In this document: piece after piece, positions 32,401-37,238 of the stretch
How positions within the stretch are numbered: position 1 is the stretch's first letter
Layout: the number at the start of each line of letters is the position of its first letter
NCBI GenBank assembly: GCA_947589665.1
Contig: CANQBJ010000006.1
Location: 1-58,396, forward strand
From: an uncultured Clostridia bacterium
GTDB taxonomy: Bacteria; Bacillota; Clostridia; Lachnospirales; CAG-274
DNA length: 58,396 bases
Direction: 5' to 3'
Notes under the pieces: model-generated
The model's database searches: none
What the model was told of the DNA's origin: nothing
The model's input: the letters and a program-made list of their open reading frames with translations, nothing else
Position numbers and translations under genes: made by a program

Positions 32401-33159
32401 ATGTTTATGGAAAAGGCTGATAAAGAGTCCTCCGAGCCTAATGACAATAACTCTGAGGATAGCTCAGCCGAGCTTGACCCCAACAGATCCGCAGCAAGCC
32501 CCACCGAAACAGGCGTAGGCGCAATACTCAATGCAGAGGATCATACAGCTTATATCAACGGCTACACAGACGGCACATTCAAGGCAAATAACAATATTAC
32601 CCGTGCCGAGGTCGCTCAGATATTCTATAATCTTCTCATTGATAAGGATGTGGATATTACAGTACAATTCAGCGATATACCATCAGATATGTGGTATACG
32701 AAGGCTGTCAATACATTGGCATCACTTGATATACTGGCAGGTGTGGGCGAAAACAGGTTTGAGCCTGACAGAGCTATTACCCGTGCCGAATTTACGGCTA
32801 TAGCAATGAGATTTGCTCATCTTGATACAAGCGGAGACAATGCATTCAGTGACGTTGACGAGAGCGCATGGTACTATGACAGCATAGTAGGTTCTATAAA
32901 ATATGGCTGGATATCAGGCTATAATGACGGAACCTTCAGACCGCTCAATCCTATAACCCGTGCAGAGGTTACTGCAATTGTCAACCGTATGCTCGACAGA
33001 AAGGCAGATAGTGGATTTATAACAGACCATATCGATGAAGTAAGGACATTTACAGACCTTATGGACAGCCATTGGGCATACCTTGAAATAATGGAAGCAG
33101 CCAATGCGCATACATATAACAGAACAGAAAAAGAAGTCTGGACAGATCTTGTCGGATAA
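11443..33159 (+). CDS. Giant SLH-anchored repeat surface protein (InlB-B-type repeats)
   Basis: About 7,238 residues. I choose ATG 11443 because AAGGAGAG precedes it and a textbook signal peptide follows (KRKSFNIKYI, then LTFVLMVLCIGAFG and TNAFA). Residues 35-740 are an unassigned adhesin-like region. SdrD/CnaB-like beta domains lie near 745, 1022 and 1161, with another near 2156. From about 1297 to 3933 come some 21 InlB-B/Flg_new-type units (pattern NGG, then GWS, then YAVWA), each ending in a Thrombospondin-3-like D-x-N-x-N-G-x-P-D-Y motif likely to bind calcium. Residues 3933-6120 hold about ten longer units of a second class, then a MucBP-like segment, then about seven units of the first class. 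A Gly-rich linker, one more beta domain and three SLH modules with ITRAEV/ITRAEF motifs end the protein. It should be exported and bound to cell-wall polymer as an adhesin or S-layer-associated fibre. No stop or frameshift interrupts 21.7 kb. Confidence 0.9.
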   Translation: MNTENKRKSFNIKYILTFVLMVLCIGAFGTNAFAEGSREINLSSINDHEHKYMTDGARSYIRNATGVSTGVVPSQRINVFAYAGEKLYFGSSVFSNNGGDIIITKPDGTSEKFDVKNTGEGYINTRTKEINGPNGVIQKERTWSTASLAAVGNVNNAVTTVSSVDNVFNEYVESTKLDYAMPMALEDSKTTNGYSALKLDANLTGVYVFEFKNGTSNGSDNGLVNAENLTQSGGTVAAWDVTVTNSADEVINGRAYANYMTYIGNGGKIWTHYYFVTRDGYIYKFASNGMQPYTYNLYANNRGLISTFSNTSAYHSIKDVTNSTILKNFNVLVDKNGKKDGVFLNGPSNEPTDTDYSYPIFFNYPDKDLPESIVAGRKEVGRVDKIEFEGDYNGTDIDGILDDDKSRTTYVGTGGYFNVTTSGATSYHVIIDMSNMYAKDYETADGDSRIDEIKVGNTNDLLNNFIYKDGDQWYRIRANKSGEADPDHPTGGKNAVIAERIMGNEINNNPITDEWLKENGYKTLGRVMLGNGCSSADGVVNKIYWDGRDQYGRILPPGEYFTNGRGKVTAAAKAGEIHFPIADAEYMENGLAIWLENPPKDIENDVNKRSMLYYNNANDSILRQFNNPFFTWNNNTSGNPTRTELGIKVGFQVSPDTNIARTQQMDYMWGINQNTAEAPLYENKSIDGVATYSGDVANPSATFKANVMKKNDHLGIDHGLSDTWSYVLGDSVELSKSALLYENPNEKIITGFVFFDTTKNSDGVGTYDKLTDDHELPYAKIEAYYGDSSEPFYTGYSDSIGNYSIPVDMEKYKDVAEKGIRIVVSYRDLEMGADGKPKVDEDGNYIEKQYSAYHCTTTGKNNQSEKTYYISEQYVQFKEGNKEERASDVGFNAKLSEKPIRIIKKWTPENLASDTLKATFNIIGKNATDPADNTIYYKEENVEVEAILGNQADFPDLPNAVYVNKTETKEVALKYDVEENVATGFSQTGKENKEITEGDGTNKTTYNTFTFTNTIQEGKLSERVWADKNGNGVQDADEGYIKDATIYVKKYVPGKGFEFFTDTSGIDTTNGFVTDINGRNEQLEQLNLQANTYKIEIEPPKEGYIRCTSATEAGKGTGQYQTQTFEPGIDEDSGRAVHYLNIRIGQTAENSAGFAEPLSIQGRLFYDNNFDGSIQEGEPRYASSIEIEAKLKNDTEPIKATVGETGIYTISGLKAGKYTITATNPGEHIINDPYADKQYYRFSLGNEESTFFKSVKSGAVTDYTKVQAVLSVPINAKNDDEDFREGSYHDLGIQTPLTITFNSGAHAQMTGSYKDPTVIKAWYKEDITGDKERFPDDPTPVTDETSARSGVFLGWAKYNAEPGIIENWTRDKEVDIYNLNDTGINIFKSIEEDMTFYAAVALDDKGEEAEGGIAAYDGIPDYKQVIYRPNKPEGAEGEVQNMPENKPAEGYSEKPAEPVSLDWGKGGKEVSLEGYRFMGWATEANALSAEYPAERTSSGIAAKTAEFPDNGLVLYAIWSKGYGITYDKNTDDETMKGAVPKDTNSYIFGEAVNKPADGGLTRSDYLFVGWSATQYADFNNDSTNKDIVEQNRIEFEGDSRFTMPDSDTTLFAMWAENLNSDEIADYLQNSHTLTFNYNNGQMPAVAEMPERDYVSIPPEIHSGYVVGRNVELPVKNNIDAQAKHYKRNEGEVFAGWSQVLYSEALTSADGTKESGGSGKADKIIRTDNFRMPDQDLTLYAVWATDENGNGIPDYAGFDNHISYNINEGTLTGEDEGLDINDPVGDNGIFYTCSHYHVANTTVALLETDVAKNIITRSKAVFIGWSKENLNEKDGENAPLDAAPDEGKIVSEITIVSYNPEGGSPDPNVVFAIWAEDTNSNGIPDYEEPRYTVHYDMNGGSTSAPGDAENLLVGDTIAQLPVYSDAEKPTKENAVFEGWSLTKHDDVTKDPSKLTDREGLIKSYTVADSDSEGDDKNKTITVYAVWAQDKYGNMGSVEVANENGSGENERYRQTPLKDGIADYRQVIYMGNVPEDAVLYGDIPVYGDFDFNKTDTATEAGKGSREEEYLYNAFEEGYVGTGSEVGVPVMPSSLRIPGYKFRGWSHNEQNPAEGTDDQFYGGPENKGKSDGTDLADRVPKSDGVEILYAMWRKTAASSIEIRAWDDTNLNGDYDEASETIITGEDIKVYVTKLVGSMEVPVIIGGTNYSNGVALDKVIVLDDLTADKYRIVYEFTGEAYNNYKPLEKSHIHINGTVNNDIVTLNKVDTGNEGKAKTITLEFNLGEGVDASVHGSFIGKRTLQYDANGGKPVEGVALPEAANVFIGDKVTLQYFDKNKITRENAVLIGWSFSKKDVITDGHIDFELNYREKTYEVSSSDPDPLVYYAVWAEDNDGNGTADYNDDKYTIVYNANNPTDTEDIKYSAPNKAMPVDRNEYINKAEAELASAEGYSRTKTITAAEGTVKEVLVGWTDNTKHPQAYGRDEKAAAEGTFAANPYTIDADAENVVGKTINLYGVWAEDINDNGTPDYNEDRYVVTYVNERDASSGTVPVDSNRYLEGDTVTVKDNPNNLLRTDAVLVGWSEMNMPTDISKEASPEFVEALILHSFRMPVGGKTVYALWAADANGNKIADYKENYTFRYNANNTDHENGENTLPNEITGILADGHVTIASAPFNGIGYKSDSSDYDVVQVGWSVDNAVVGKVYDEEPVKTVPNSAPQKINILTSQETYYIKDAIDGGFADDKVITAYAVWAKDSNKNGEADYRENQYKVIYDMQGGTPVPPAERGHLAGYTVTLPEKGTFDDPLYTKITAEGSNSALFLGWSLNKFEDFKVKPDDGIFLKDTYVISPDNADEHNNITIYAVWAADINGNKVPDYDDSTYIITFNFNSAVKKGESDPAPNEIITNLIADQEIEPDKYFSVDYVKENYSRTYHDGAQDVDLVFVGWSLQPHEAPLTASDNAVASQMLSEARSFKLPGNNDTVLYALWAEDRDKNGLPDWDGKAFHVRYYLNGGHPGIRADGETMDSLFSYDEDTSFKDRYFVGTNAVAVGSAATLLTKAEQRDRMFVREGAVILGWSHENLNEPNVWDEDNKITNTLIATEDKYNEVKEKIVATLVIQEETESVHTPNYVYAVWAVDENANGKPDWEDKPHTVTYYSNGGSTTPDATSHLPDTEVKLAEQGDMMRAGACFEGWSRSRTEALFSRTTTRAAEIEPLLQEDPMIMPDEDVMLYAVWSEDSNDNGIPDYDEVYSFVYDVNDFEPLNGVNGAAPSSVTNIIPGETINVTAPETSGISKDNNNYVVAGWSHIPYKHNISENETVPDGIRMIQPNETGALLYTVDASDDSSGDKAITVYAVWAEDTNGNNIPDYQEAHYTVKYDLAGGQNKDGTDTPPVDDTLYISGDYVNAVASEHIKSNAIFIGWMLIDAASYHDDLSEPVFDKDGNFIRKPSQADISIYDNDNRYQVKVSDADDDNIITFYAAWAADRDSDGRPDYDESQYGIKYNDNHPDIHALTPIPVDENKYLEGENVTLFDYKTKPTDYVFVGWSKGEPLTDFEREADAAGWQHLKVTDYTVKGEDAEEGYVNFYAIWAADKNNNGVADCEEKYTFSYSENGGNLVAGKSLPADRDVWLDDLVTINHSPSDAIERKDCIQIGWSVDKKVADVNAGTPELKGVFTEKPSGIVIYGSAEQYKVADEDSVSVDGKKVIKAYAVWAIDKNHNNIPDYEDSRYSVHYDMNGHGDNFDDTNVYTENTRFDLIDPKGHENGDNVCFIGWSTFAGVEDFDRTAHPSRVGAIDYYTEYTMGAEDIIFHAVWADDKNSNGIPDYKETYTFTYDANGGEGNTPVDRTYVIPKDEFALAVTPYAGLSRQGFVQIGWSLENDNDPSKVLGSIYTVPPAEDPINDKLIGNRSIKVYAVWLKDENGDNGIPDGIPDIYQKKVTFRIENGTWADTEKSDDIIKYVELKDETGAWSSEGKGKVASPEPVADYGYTNGKWHREGILDTELEALPEYETGTDEVTYKYAYEYEKPVDVGYKPYREGMPLTEEIASDPVTYGTVVIVNPNGGVWKPDKDEDGIENLPDMPEGGFTELTPFRVQNNITIREPEPRDNYIFLGWLRSEDTETAEIDYIYTAQWAEDSLGNVDENGTDLRSSDGIPDMYQKRVIFKIVKGAWNGKLTEDPAQRDTANKTGYVTLTDKALWSAKGSADITSIIPSLENAEADAGYNTGDWYPELPADGIVSGTADISFSYIFLDLTNPNTVFKSDVHNSTVSDTDTDAFDYDKVIIIDPNSGTYTDDTDNKEHTEAYEHIMTEPVLTLNDPVRYGYVFMGWKYDVNNTSSIEDGAYEIVGTYTAQWETDVHGDEGKPDGIPDKYQKAVTFKVVNGTWKETDNNDDIIRYAELLDSESYWSTEGKGNINNIPEPKADMGFNGGKWTPSEPIRNNIETSSTDTFTYTFEAIVPDVIYSKYTDGKNAPEEGRDELVYNDSISIKDEISHTENTVDSITKDYVLDDPEAVEGYVFMGWKSEKQPEGSEYAYVYTAVWEKDDNEGHGSDGIPDKYQKHITLNIVNGTWDNGSKEPMELYIELKDADGNWSNDEENSIGTLTEPKHKPDFGYAGGSWFPELPDVVNGTQHSIYTYTYEYMGNAYVEYYRYEANKPLAEATVRDTVAYGKHITVNPDNGTWTHSEYAPDGSRVLVSIDVHSDIDLGIPVREGYMFMGWLRTPENIDEPDVNSPFEGTYGTDYVYTAQWLENKTGTGDDTPDDIPDIYQKRLEFRVQNGTWKDGSREAITVYVELKENGLWSALGTAEIPQTVLDSISDPVGDDRFIDGSWYPELPADNTVRGNENAVYSFIFMDETNPNVVYKKYAVKSLTISEFGIDNTLRYDDVITIDPAGGSYEGDEGPVTHTMTEAVVTLKDPVREGYVFMGWKSAAEGGTPKKYEAQWLEDIKGDEGRSDGIPDIYQKPVSFVVRKGTWVNEPAAREGSTIVTRYAELKDAKGFWSETGIGSIASIPVSAPDEGYEAVGWNTSEPPVLSPYSGNKETTFIYSYKLIDSYTVTYDGYTGNSEPIQTVDGNFSHFNVIVIDTKGGELVQSGMSQDGKITIDGNVILGRPTKDKSVFMGWTSEEYKDEDDANAVRRYTAMWSQDGENGKEPDGIPDEFQKKVTFTVENGYWNDTEGLTEMTLYAELIDNDGNWNNEAVVEIDVPVPHANYGYSDGAWTNEPQWTTDQTGAPNSTRAKVSGNEDVEYHFSYGEVNLNVVYRKYDEGSTIAVEGSDRVPYGKHIFVNPDGGIWTQTGIAADTADTTEITVTEDITLNDPIREGYLFEGWVRTPEADSPTVDYTYTAQWLANTDGDDVPDIYQKRLEFRVLNGNWANGGNEPVIVYVTLTDNGKWSVNGTAEIPRDILERISSPAGFSGYIDRGWHPDLPAVVKGTDAEVFTYIFVDPNKYNAVYKSAVHCLTLSDTDIEEISYGEHVVVRPMGGTWTHDGKAAEYTTVDGTEYIYDVTDTSPSADNIEDPVKDNSVFMGWNVTSEGGTYIFTAQWADDLEGAFAADGSKISDGIPDMFQRAVTFDIIKGTWTETGSSETITRYAEIKDASGNWSETGKGSIDNIPMPQPDTGYTKGAWAPAEPVRVVDTAKDTEPPVLTEHNMKIYAQYTYTYEIDKPVVTYDRYIGNTVYESAENTYEYGNVINIVTDGGALEQSDMTDNTITLTGDIQLNRPVKDGSVFMGWEYDGTTFTYTAMWMTDTDGPDGKPDGIPDRYQKKITFHVENGCWIDETIEDIVKCYELKTGGKWDINGSGGAITAPKPAKIDGYYGYWTPDVPAAAVSSIPDYYVYKFVAYGDNSVLYKSYNEGKLPADDFDASVDVPYGGSVLVKPNGGVWNYGNRDHTDEVLIETNSIIFVTDASREGYIFMGWTAVPGTQGSRIDYILTAQWLEDRTGAFDEDGNEIPDGIPDIYEKKVTLRVEKGVWSEGDSADKLVYVELTDGNGMWSENGIGTVDLPQNMTADEGYTNAEGSWDIETDGISAKVQGNDPETLTYSFGINVYTVVFDPTEKGTAPEGVEYTVRAEHGSVITAPEAPVPAEDHFQFTGWSDGTNTYQPGDDITITDNADFTAQWQVVTTPAEPTAAAYKVEHYLQQLDGTYSLDKTDVISAPIGSRATAVPYEYEGYVYNEEISQATGLVFAPVTENDAPTVLTLRLYYNMDGYKVAYELNGGIGGPTDTELAAAYPEGSDVVLWRDTIPSSLTREAAIFIGWSSTEIPDPLEEAPEEGTIIRNVTMTKDGVTVYAVWAADINGNGIPDYEEPKFSVEYDLNGGKGNIDRDENTYFPGEEVELIEVHKGQLTRDNAVFVGWSETKFDSPDTEGNAEITVVSKVTMLNGGVTVYAVWAADNNGNGIPDYDEDHFTLTYNGNGNTEGYVPVDDHEYIEGTKVLLLSGIDLGLKRGTDVFVGWSTEQYVQAFTFEEKDEAERVILEGNSIEMPANDEEVFAVWAEDTNGNGKPDYAEDSYHVLYYANGGHKDDGSVFDNDLFYTCNHNHLTDEEVMLMDISEASALKYDDAILIGWSEGMNSLVYTQEDYDNALIVDRIVMANEDVSVYAVWAADENHNDIPDYLEDKYGIEYDLNGGSGGPDGDTLDERYLTGTVVTLWSDTDPSSMIRENAVFIGWSKGRIEAPVTVRPEEGTIVTEVTMVQNGVTVYAVWAEDINGNGIPDYDEDQYSLTYDGNGNTVGEVPVDNNVYFAGDKAVLRSGAALKKNELIFAGWSTGKYENAFTAKQKAEADAAIIQGDSIDMNESVKLYAVWAEDTNGNGKPDYNDNEYTVVYKWTDDSEVPAGAVLPNSITMLEGMMFTPESVMSISGYSFFGWYTDSTLNTRYTAGPLTSDITLYGKWNRAGDSTPGGGGGGGGSVSPTEYTITADAGPGGSIDPSGKVTVSKGDSKTFTVAPDEGYTVRLVMVDGKRAALDESNSYTFENVTKDHIISVMFMEKADKESSEPNDNNSEDSSAELDPNRSAASPTETGVGAILNAEDHTAYINGYTDGTFKANNNITRAEVAQIFYNLLIDKDVDITVQFSDIPSDMWYTKAVNTLASLDILAGVGENRFEPDRAITRAEFTAIAMRFAHLDTSGDNAFSDVDESAWYYDSIVGSIKYGWISGYNDGTFRPLNPITRAEVTAIVNRMLDRKADSGFITDHIDEVRTFTDLMDSHWAYLEIMEAANAHTYNRTEKEVWTDLVG
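15330..23238 (+). repeat. Coding repeat array, class A units 1-21
   Basis: About 21 tandem units of roughly 125 codons encode InlB-B/Listeria-Bacteroides-type beta repeats. Landmarks are VFxGWS, YAVWAxDxNGNGIPDY and a following YDxNGG. Units are well diverged from one another, so the array is old rather than freshly amplified. One SdrD-like domain (about 17910-18290) interrupts it. Confidence 0.8.
23239..29820 (+). repeat. Coding repeat array, class B units
   Basis: Ten full units of about 200 codons and a partial eleventh. Landmarks are VTFRVxNGTW, YVELKDxxGxWS, GYxxGxWxPExP, VxPNGGxW, REGYVFMGW, YTAQW and then DGIPDIYQK. Each contains one class-A-like GW core plus an extra domain of about 100 residues. 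The DGIPDxYQK joint replaces the NGNGIPDY joint of class A. Confidence 0.8.
30060..31910 (+). repeat. Coding repeat array, class A units 22-27
   Basis: Six class-A units of about 100 codons. Units 22 and 26, and units 24 and 27, are recognisably more alike (GGPxxxxL...TVYAVWAxDINGNGIPDY; YNGNGNTxG...NGNGKPDY). This points to duplication of multi-unit blocks. Confidence 0.75.
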
Positions 33160-33167
33160 AACGTAAG

Positions 33168-33204
33168 AAAAAAAGTGATGTGTGTTTAACGCATCACTTT
33201 TTTT
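33168..33204 (+). terminator. Rho-independent terminator after the giant gene
   Basis: AAAAAAAGTGATG (33168-33180) pairs with CATCACTTTTTTT (33192-33204), eight bases after the stop codon. The stem ends in a run of T and would also work on the opposite strand. Confidence 0.9.
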
Positions 33205-33261
33205 GTGTTTTAGCCTGATTATTGATAAAATAATATTATCGCAGAGGTAGATTTATTAAAA

Positions 33262-33441
33262 TCAAGGCAGCTGCATAGTGTACTGCGGTTTGGCATAGTT
33301 ATCCTCGTAGCTTTTTCTATTTTCAATATAACTGTGCCGTAGGCTTCTATAAGCCTTAGGTGGTAGAGGATATTTGTCAAATTTTTGTTCCTGGGAGCAG
33401 ATACTCCGATCCGTATATCTCATATTTTTGCTTTGTCCCAT
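33262..33441 (-). CDS. Doubtful small ORF
   Basis: A frame starting MGQSKNMRYTDRSICSQ, of about 59 codons, runs across a stretch with a GGCTTCTATAAGCC hairpin. There is only a weak GAAG before the ATG and no family is recognised. It may be a chance frame in a repetitive intergenic sequence. Confidence 0.2.
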   Translation of the reverse strand: MGQSKNMRYTDRSICSQEQKFDKYPLPPKAYRSLRHSYIENRKSYEDNYAKPQYTMQLP

Positions 33442-33478
33442 TGTTATCTTCAAATATGCACATTTTTTTAATATTTAT

Positions 33479-33507
33479 TTGAATTATATGTGATTTTTAG
33501 GTATAAT
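33479..33507 (+). promoter_or_regulatory. Promoter of the helicase cassette
   Basis: TTGAAT (33479-33484), 17 bp and TATAAT (33502-33507) lie 29 bp before the ATG of the RecD-like gene, with GAGGAGGT (33523-33530) as its ribosome binding site. Confidence 0.7.
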
Positions 33508-33536
33508 TAATTATATATATCCGAGGAGGTAATTTG

Positions 33537-36500
33537 ATGGCAATTCATATGAGTATAAGACTGGCATGGCACAGCGATGGTTGGAATGGTCATATTTGCA
33601 AAAGACCTTGTGAAAATACATACTGTATAGGACAGCATTCATATCCCGGAGATCTTATAGCGAGAACAAGGGATACAGAATTTGAAAAAAAACATGCAGG
33701 AGAACCCTGTTCTAAGCTTCCGTGTAAAGCTGCATGCGGCTTCAGTGTCAATGCTTTTGGAAAAGACACTATTGTTATAAAGGTCGATCCGCCTTCATTC
33801 TGGAAAAAGGGAGATGCTTACCCTATAAATATTACCTTACATCCATCTACGGCATGTACATGGTGCTACGAGGAAATGTACGGTGACAATGTATTGTCAA
33901 AAAGCAGTACAGGACAGGTTTATGACTATGAAAAGAGAAAAGAGGGCGTTGAAAGATACTTTGCTCAGTTTGAACCCTACAAGTCCTTAATATTTTATTA
34001 TGCAGGCTACAGCAATCCCTTTTGTGAGAACGAAGAAAACAATTATGTAGTTGTAGGTATTTCCCGTCTTAAAAAAATTGATGATATGTATTACTATGAC
34101 AAAGTATCTCCTAATATTCAAAGACGATATGCAGGAGGCTTTGTATGGCAGAGACCTGTTACATCAACATTTCCCGATGAAGGCTTTTGCATTCCGTACC
34201 AAAAATATATTGACAAAGAAGATATTATTGAACGCCTTGTTCTGAAGCCTGCCAACAGGTCCCCATTTAAATATGGAAGCCGTGAAGTAAGCAATGACGA
34301 TGCTATAGAAATAATTAATCAGCTTCTTTCGGTTGTAGATGTGCTTATAAAAATAGACGATGATACGGAAAACTGGAATTCCCGAAAGGAGTGGCTTAAC
34401 TCTCTGCTCAACGAGCTATGGCAAGCAAGAGGCCCCTATCCCGGATTTCCATCTGTTCTGGAGTGCTTAAGGCTGAGCAGACTTGTATCACAATATATCG
34501 CTCTCTCCTCCGATTCAGATATGAAGTCATTCAGAACAGAGGTCAAAGCACTTCTGGAGGGAGAGCAGGACAATGTATCGGGGATTTCATTTTCAGATAA
34601 TGAACTTCGTAAGATACGACGGGAATATAAGCTTTTGGGAAATGAAACAACCGGATTTATGTTTGATATACTTTCCAGGTTTGATATTGGTAGAGATCAA
34701 ATGGAGGCAATTATTGATGAAGAAAGATGGAATGTATCTATTAATGCATCAATAAGTGAAATGTACAAAAATCCTTATATAATATTTGAACAATATGTAG
34801 GCTACAATTCGGATGATACCATACCCTTCTATAAAATTGACAACGGTGTTATACCTTCTCCGTATTATGGAATAGCCAATATACTTGACGAAGATTCTAC
34901 CGAAAGGCTAAGAGCTCTTTGTGTTGATGAGCTCAACAAAATAGCAGCCCATTCCTTTGGCAAGGCGGAAGCTATACTTCAGGCCGTAAATAACAGACTT
35001 GACAGACTTCCGGAATGGAAACGCCATATTTTTAAAATGGCTAATTTCGATATAGACAGGAAAATTCTGGACGATGCTCTGATACAGAGAAGGGACAGTA
35101 ATGATATACTTTATTTATATCTTAAAGAAGTATACGACGATGAAAGAACTGTAGAAAAGGCATTGAGGAACATGGCAGAGAGAGCAGATATTCAGCTCAG
35201 AAGGCCTATAGACGCTGATAAATTCAAGTCAAGACTAAGGGTTGAGGACTCAGCTCTGGAAAAGAAGGCAGCGAACAGATACGATGAAATATTGACTCAT
35301 CAGGCAGAAATATGTATGCAGATATTTGCTAAGCCTCTATGTGTCCTTTCGGGAGCCGCAGGCACAGGAAAAACTACGGTTATACGTACTATACTTGACA
35401 ATATTGAGCGTGTTCACGGTGCAGGGACAAGCTTTCTTCTTATGGCGCCTACGGGAAAAGCCGCCGAAAGAATAAAGATACAGACAGGAAAACCATCATC
35501 AACAATTCATTCTTTTCTTGCACAAAACGGATGGATCAACTATAATTTTACATTTAAACGAGAAGGCGGTAAAAGCAGCAGAGATATAAATACAATAATT
35601 ATTGATGAATGTTCAATGATAGACCTTAATTTGTTTGCTACGCTTTTCCGCGCAATAAACTGGAACAGCGTACAGAGAATAATATTAATAGGAGATCCTA
35701 ATCAGCTTCCGCCCATAGGCAGAGGAAGAGTATTTGCAGATACTATACAATGGCTCAAGGAAGAATATCCGGATAATGTGGGCATTCTGACAGATAATAT
35801 AAGACAGCTTGTAAACAGTGTTGAGGGTAATGGCAATGGTATTCTGGATCTTGCCGAAATTTTTATTCAGGAAAATCAGACTGCAGACAATGATCTGCGG
35901 GCATCTTTGCAAAAGGTACGCAAGGAAAAGATACTCCGTCATATTCTTGAAAACGACGGAGATATTGACGAGTATAAGGATCTTGACATACATTTCTGGG
36001 ACAAACAGGAGGACCTGGAAAAAATACTGACAGATACTATGATAAAGGATATGAAAGCGTATAAAGGGACAGATGATTTTTCAGATTCAATAACACCCGA
36101 TAAGCTGTGGCAAAATATGATCAGAGACCCGAATGGAAATCCGGATGTTGAAATAACTCAAATAATTTCACCATATCGCGGTGAATTTTATGGTACAAAT
36201 TCCCTTAACCTTCTTATGCAGAAATCCTTTAACAGAAAATGGAGTGAAAAAAAGCTTGATGGTATAGGATATTTTGACAAGGTGATACAGTTCAAAAACC
36301 GTACCCAGTCTGATTCTGCCTATGCTTACCAGAATGCTACCAAAAAAAATATAAGAACAGAAGTATTCAATGGAGAAATAGGTATATCAAAGATACACGG
36401 TCTGGACACATATGCTAAAATGGGACAGCAGCCAAAGTACAAATGGCAGAGTAGCATAGATAGATTGCAGGTGGAATTTTCAGGAACAACAAGACAGGGA

Positions 36501-37205
36501 TTGCGCTATAATTATGGTAAAAATCTGGGATATGATACAGATGGAAGAAAAATACCTGACCAAAAGGTTATAGAGAACCTGGAGCTTGCCTATGCGATAA
36601 GCGTACACAAATCACAGGGATCGGAATTCGATTATGTATATATAGTAATACCCCAAAGGGATAGCCATCTGATGTCAATGGAGCTTATATACACAGCTAT
36701 TACAAGAGCACAGAAGAAGGTTACAGTATTCATTCAGCAGGATATAGGCACCTTGACAACATTAAGTCATGTGGAAAGATCTGCTGTCAGAAAAATAAAT
36801 TCATCATTGTTCGCCTTCAGACCTCTGCCTGATATACTTCTTTATTCTACAAGCAAATGGTATGAATCCAGAAAGAAAATAGCTACACTGTCAGAGTATT
36901 TTGTGCGTTCCAAATCCGAAGCGATAATTGCAAATATGCTTGCAGAAAGAGATATTCCTTTCAGATATGAGGAACCTCTGTATGATCCCAACGGAAAAAT
37001 GTATCTGCCGGATTTTACAGTTAAGCTCAGAGGCGAGGATTATTATTGGGAGCACGTAGGCAGAACAGATGATTCTGAATATATGAAGCATTGGGAAGAG
37101 AAAAAGAAATGGTATGACAAGTATTTCCCGGGCAAATTGCTTATAACCTATGAGAGCAATAATCTATCACATGACGCAGCAGATATAATTAAGGCGTATA
37201 CATAA
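33537..37205 (+). CDS. RecD-like SF1 helicase fused to a PD-(D/E)XK-type nuclease
   Basis: The 1,222-residue protein starts with a Cys-rich N-terminal region (about 1-130, with pairs such as RPCENTYCIG, PCSKLPCKAACG and CTWC) that may bind metal. An unassigned helical region follows. The helicase core starts near residue 600: Walker A GAAGTGKTTV, Walker B IIIDECSMID, motif III LIGDPNQLPPIG, motif V AISVHKSQGSEFDYVYIVIP and motif VI YTAITRAQKK. This order fits the RecD/RecD2 branch of SF1. The C-terminus (SKSEAIIANML, then YLPDFTV and YYWEHVG) fits a restriction-like PD-(D/E)XK nuclease. ATG 33537 is chosen over TTG 33534 because of its spacing from GAGGAGGT. The protein likely unwinds and cuts DNA. 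It is followed by a sacsin-like ATPase/helicase gene, a pairing that suggests a defence or DNA-processing cassette. Confidence 0.8.
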   Translation: MAIHMSIRLAWHSDGWNGHICKRPCENTYCIGQHSYPGDLIARTRDTEFEKKHAGEPCSKLPCKAACGFSVNAFGKDTIVIKVDPPSFWKKGDAYPINITLHPSTACTWCYEEMYGDNVLSKSSTGQVYDYEKRKEGVERYFAQFEPYKSLIFYYAGYSNPFCENEENNYVVVGISRLKKIDDMYYYDKVSPNIQRRYAGGFVWQRPVTSTFPDEGFCIPYQKYIDKEDIIERLVLKPANRSPFKYGSREVSNDDAIEIINQLLSVVDVLIKIDDDTENWNSRKEWLNSLLNELWQARGPYPGFPSVLECLRLSRLVSQYIALSSDSDMKSFRTEVKALLEGEQDNVSGISFSDNELRKIRREYKLLGNETTGFMFDILSRFDIGRDQMEAIIDEERWNVSINASISEMYKNPYIIFEQYVGYNSDDTIPFYKIDNGVIPSPYYGIANILDEDSTERLRALCVDELNKIAAHSFGKAEAILQAVNNRLDRLPEWKRHIFKMANFDIDRKILDDALIQRRDSNDILYLYLKEVYDDERTVEKALRNMAERADIQLRRPIDADKFKSRLRVEDSALEKKAANRYDEILTHQAEICMQIFAKPLCVLSGAAGTGKTTVIRTILDNIERVHGAGTSFLLMAPTGKAAERIKIQTGKPSSTIHSFLAQNGWINYNFTFKREGGKSSRDINTIIIDECSMIDLNLFATLFRAINWNSVQRIILIGDPNQLPPIGRGRVFADTIQWLKEEYPDNVGILTDNIRQLVNSVEGNGNGILDLAEIFIQENQTADNDLRASLQKVRKEKILRHILENDGDIDEYKDLDIHFWDKQEDLEKILTDTMIKDMKAYKGTDDFSDSITPDKLWQNMIRDPNGNPDVEITQIISPYRGEFYGTNSLNLLMQKSFNRKWSEKKLDGIGYFDKVIQFKNRTQSDSAYAYQNATKKNIRTEVFNGEIGISKIHGLDTYAKMGQQPKYKWQSSIDRLQVEFSGTTRQGLRYNYGKNLGYDTDGRKIPDQKVIENLELAYAISVHKSQGSEFDYVYIVIPQRDSHLMSMELIYTAITRAQKKVTVFIQQDIGTLTTLSHVERSAVRKINSSLFAFRPLPDILLYSTSKWYESRKKIATLSEYFVRSKSEAIIANMLAERDIPFRYEEPLYDPNGKMYLPDFTVKLRGEDYYWEHVGRTDDSEYMKHWEEKKKWYDKYFPGKLLITYESNNLSHDAADIIKAYT

Positions 37206-37238
37206 TTATACAAAGTATTAAATAAGGGAACTATATCT

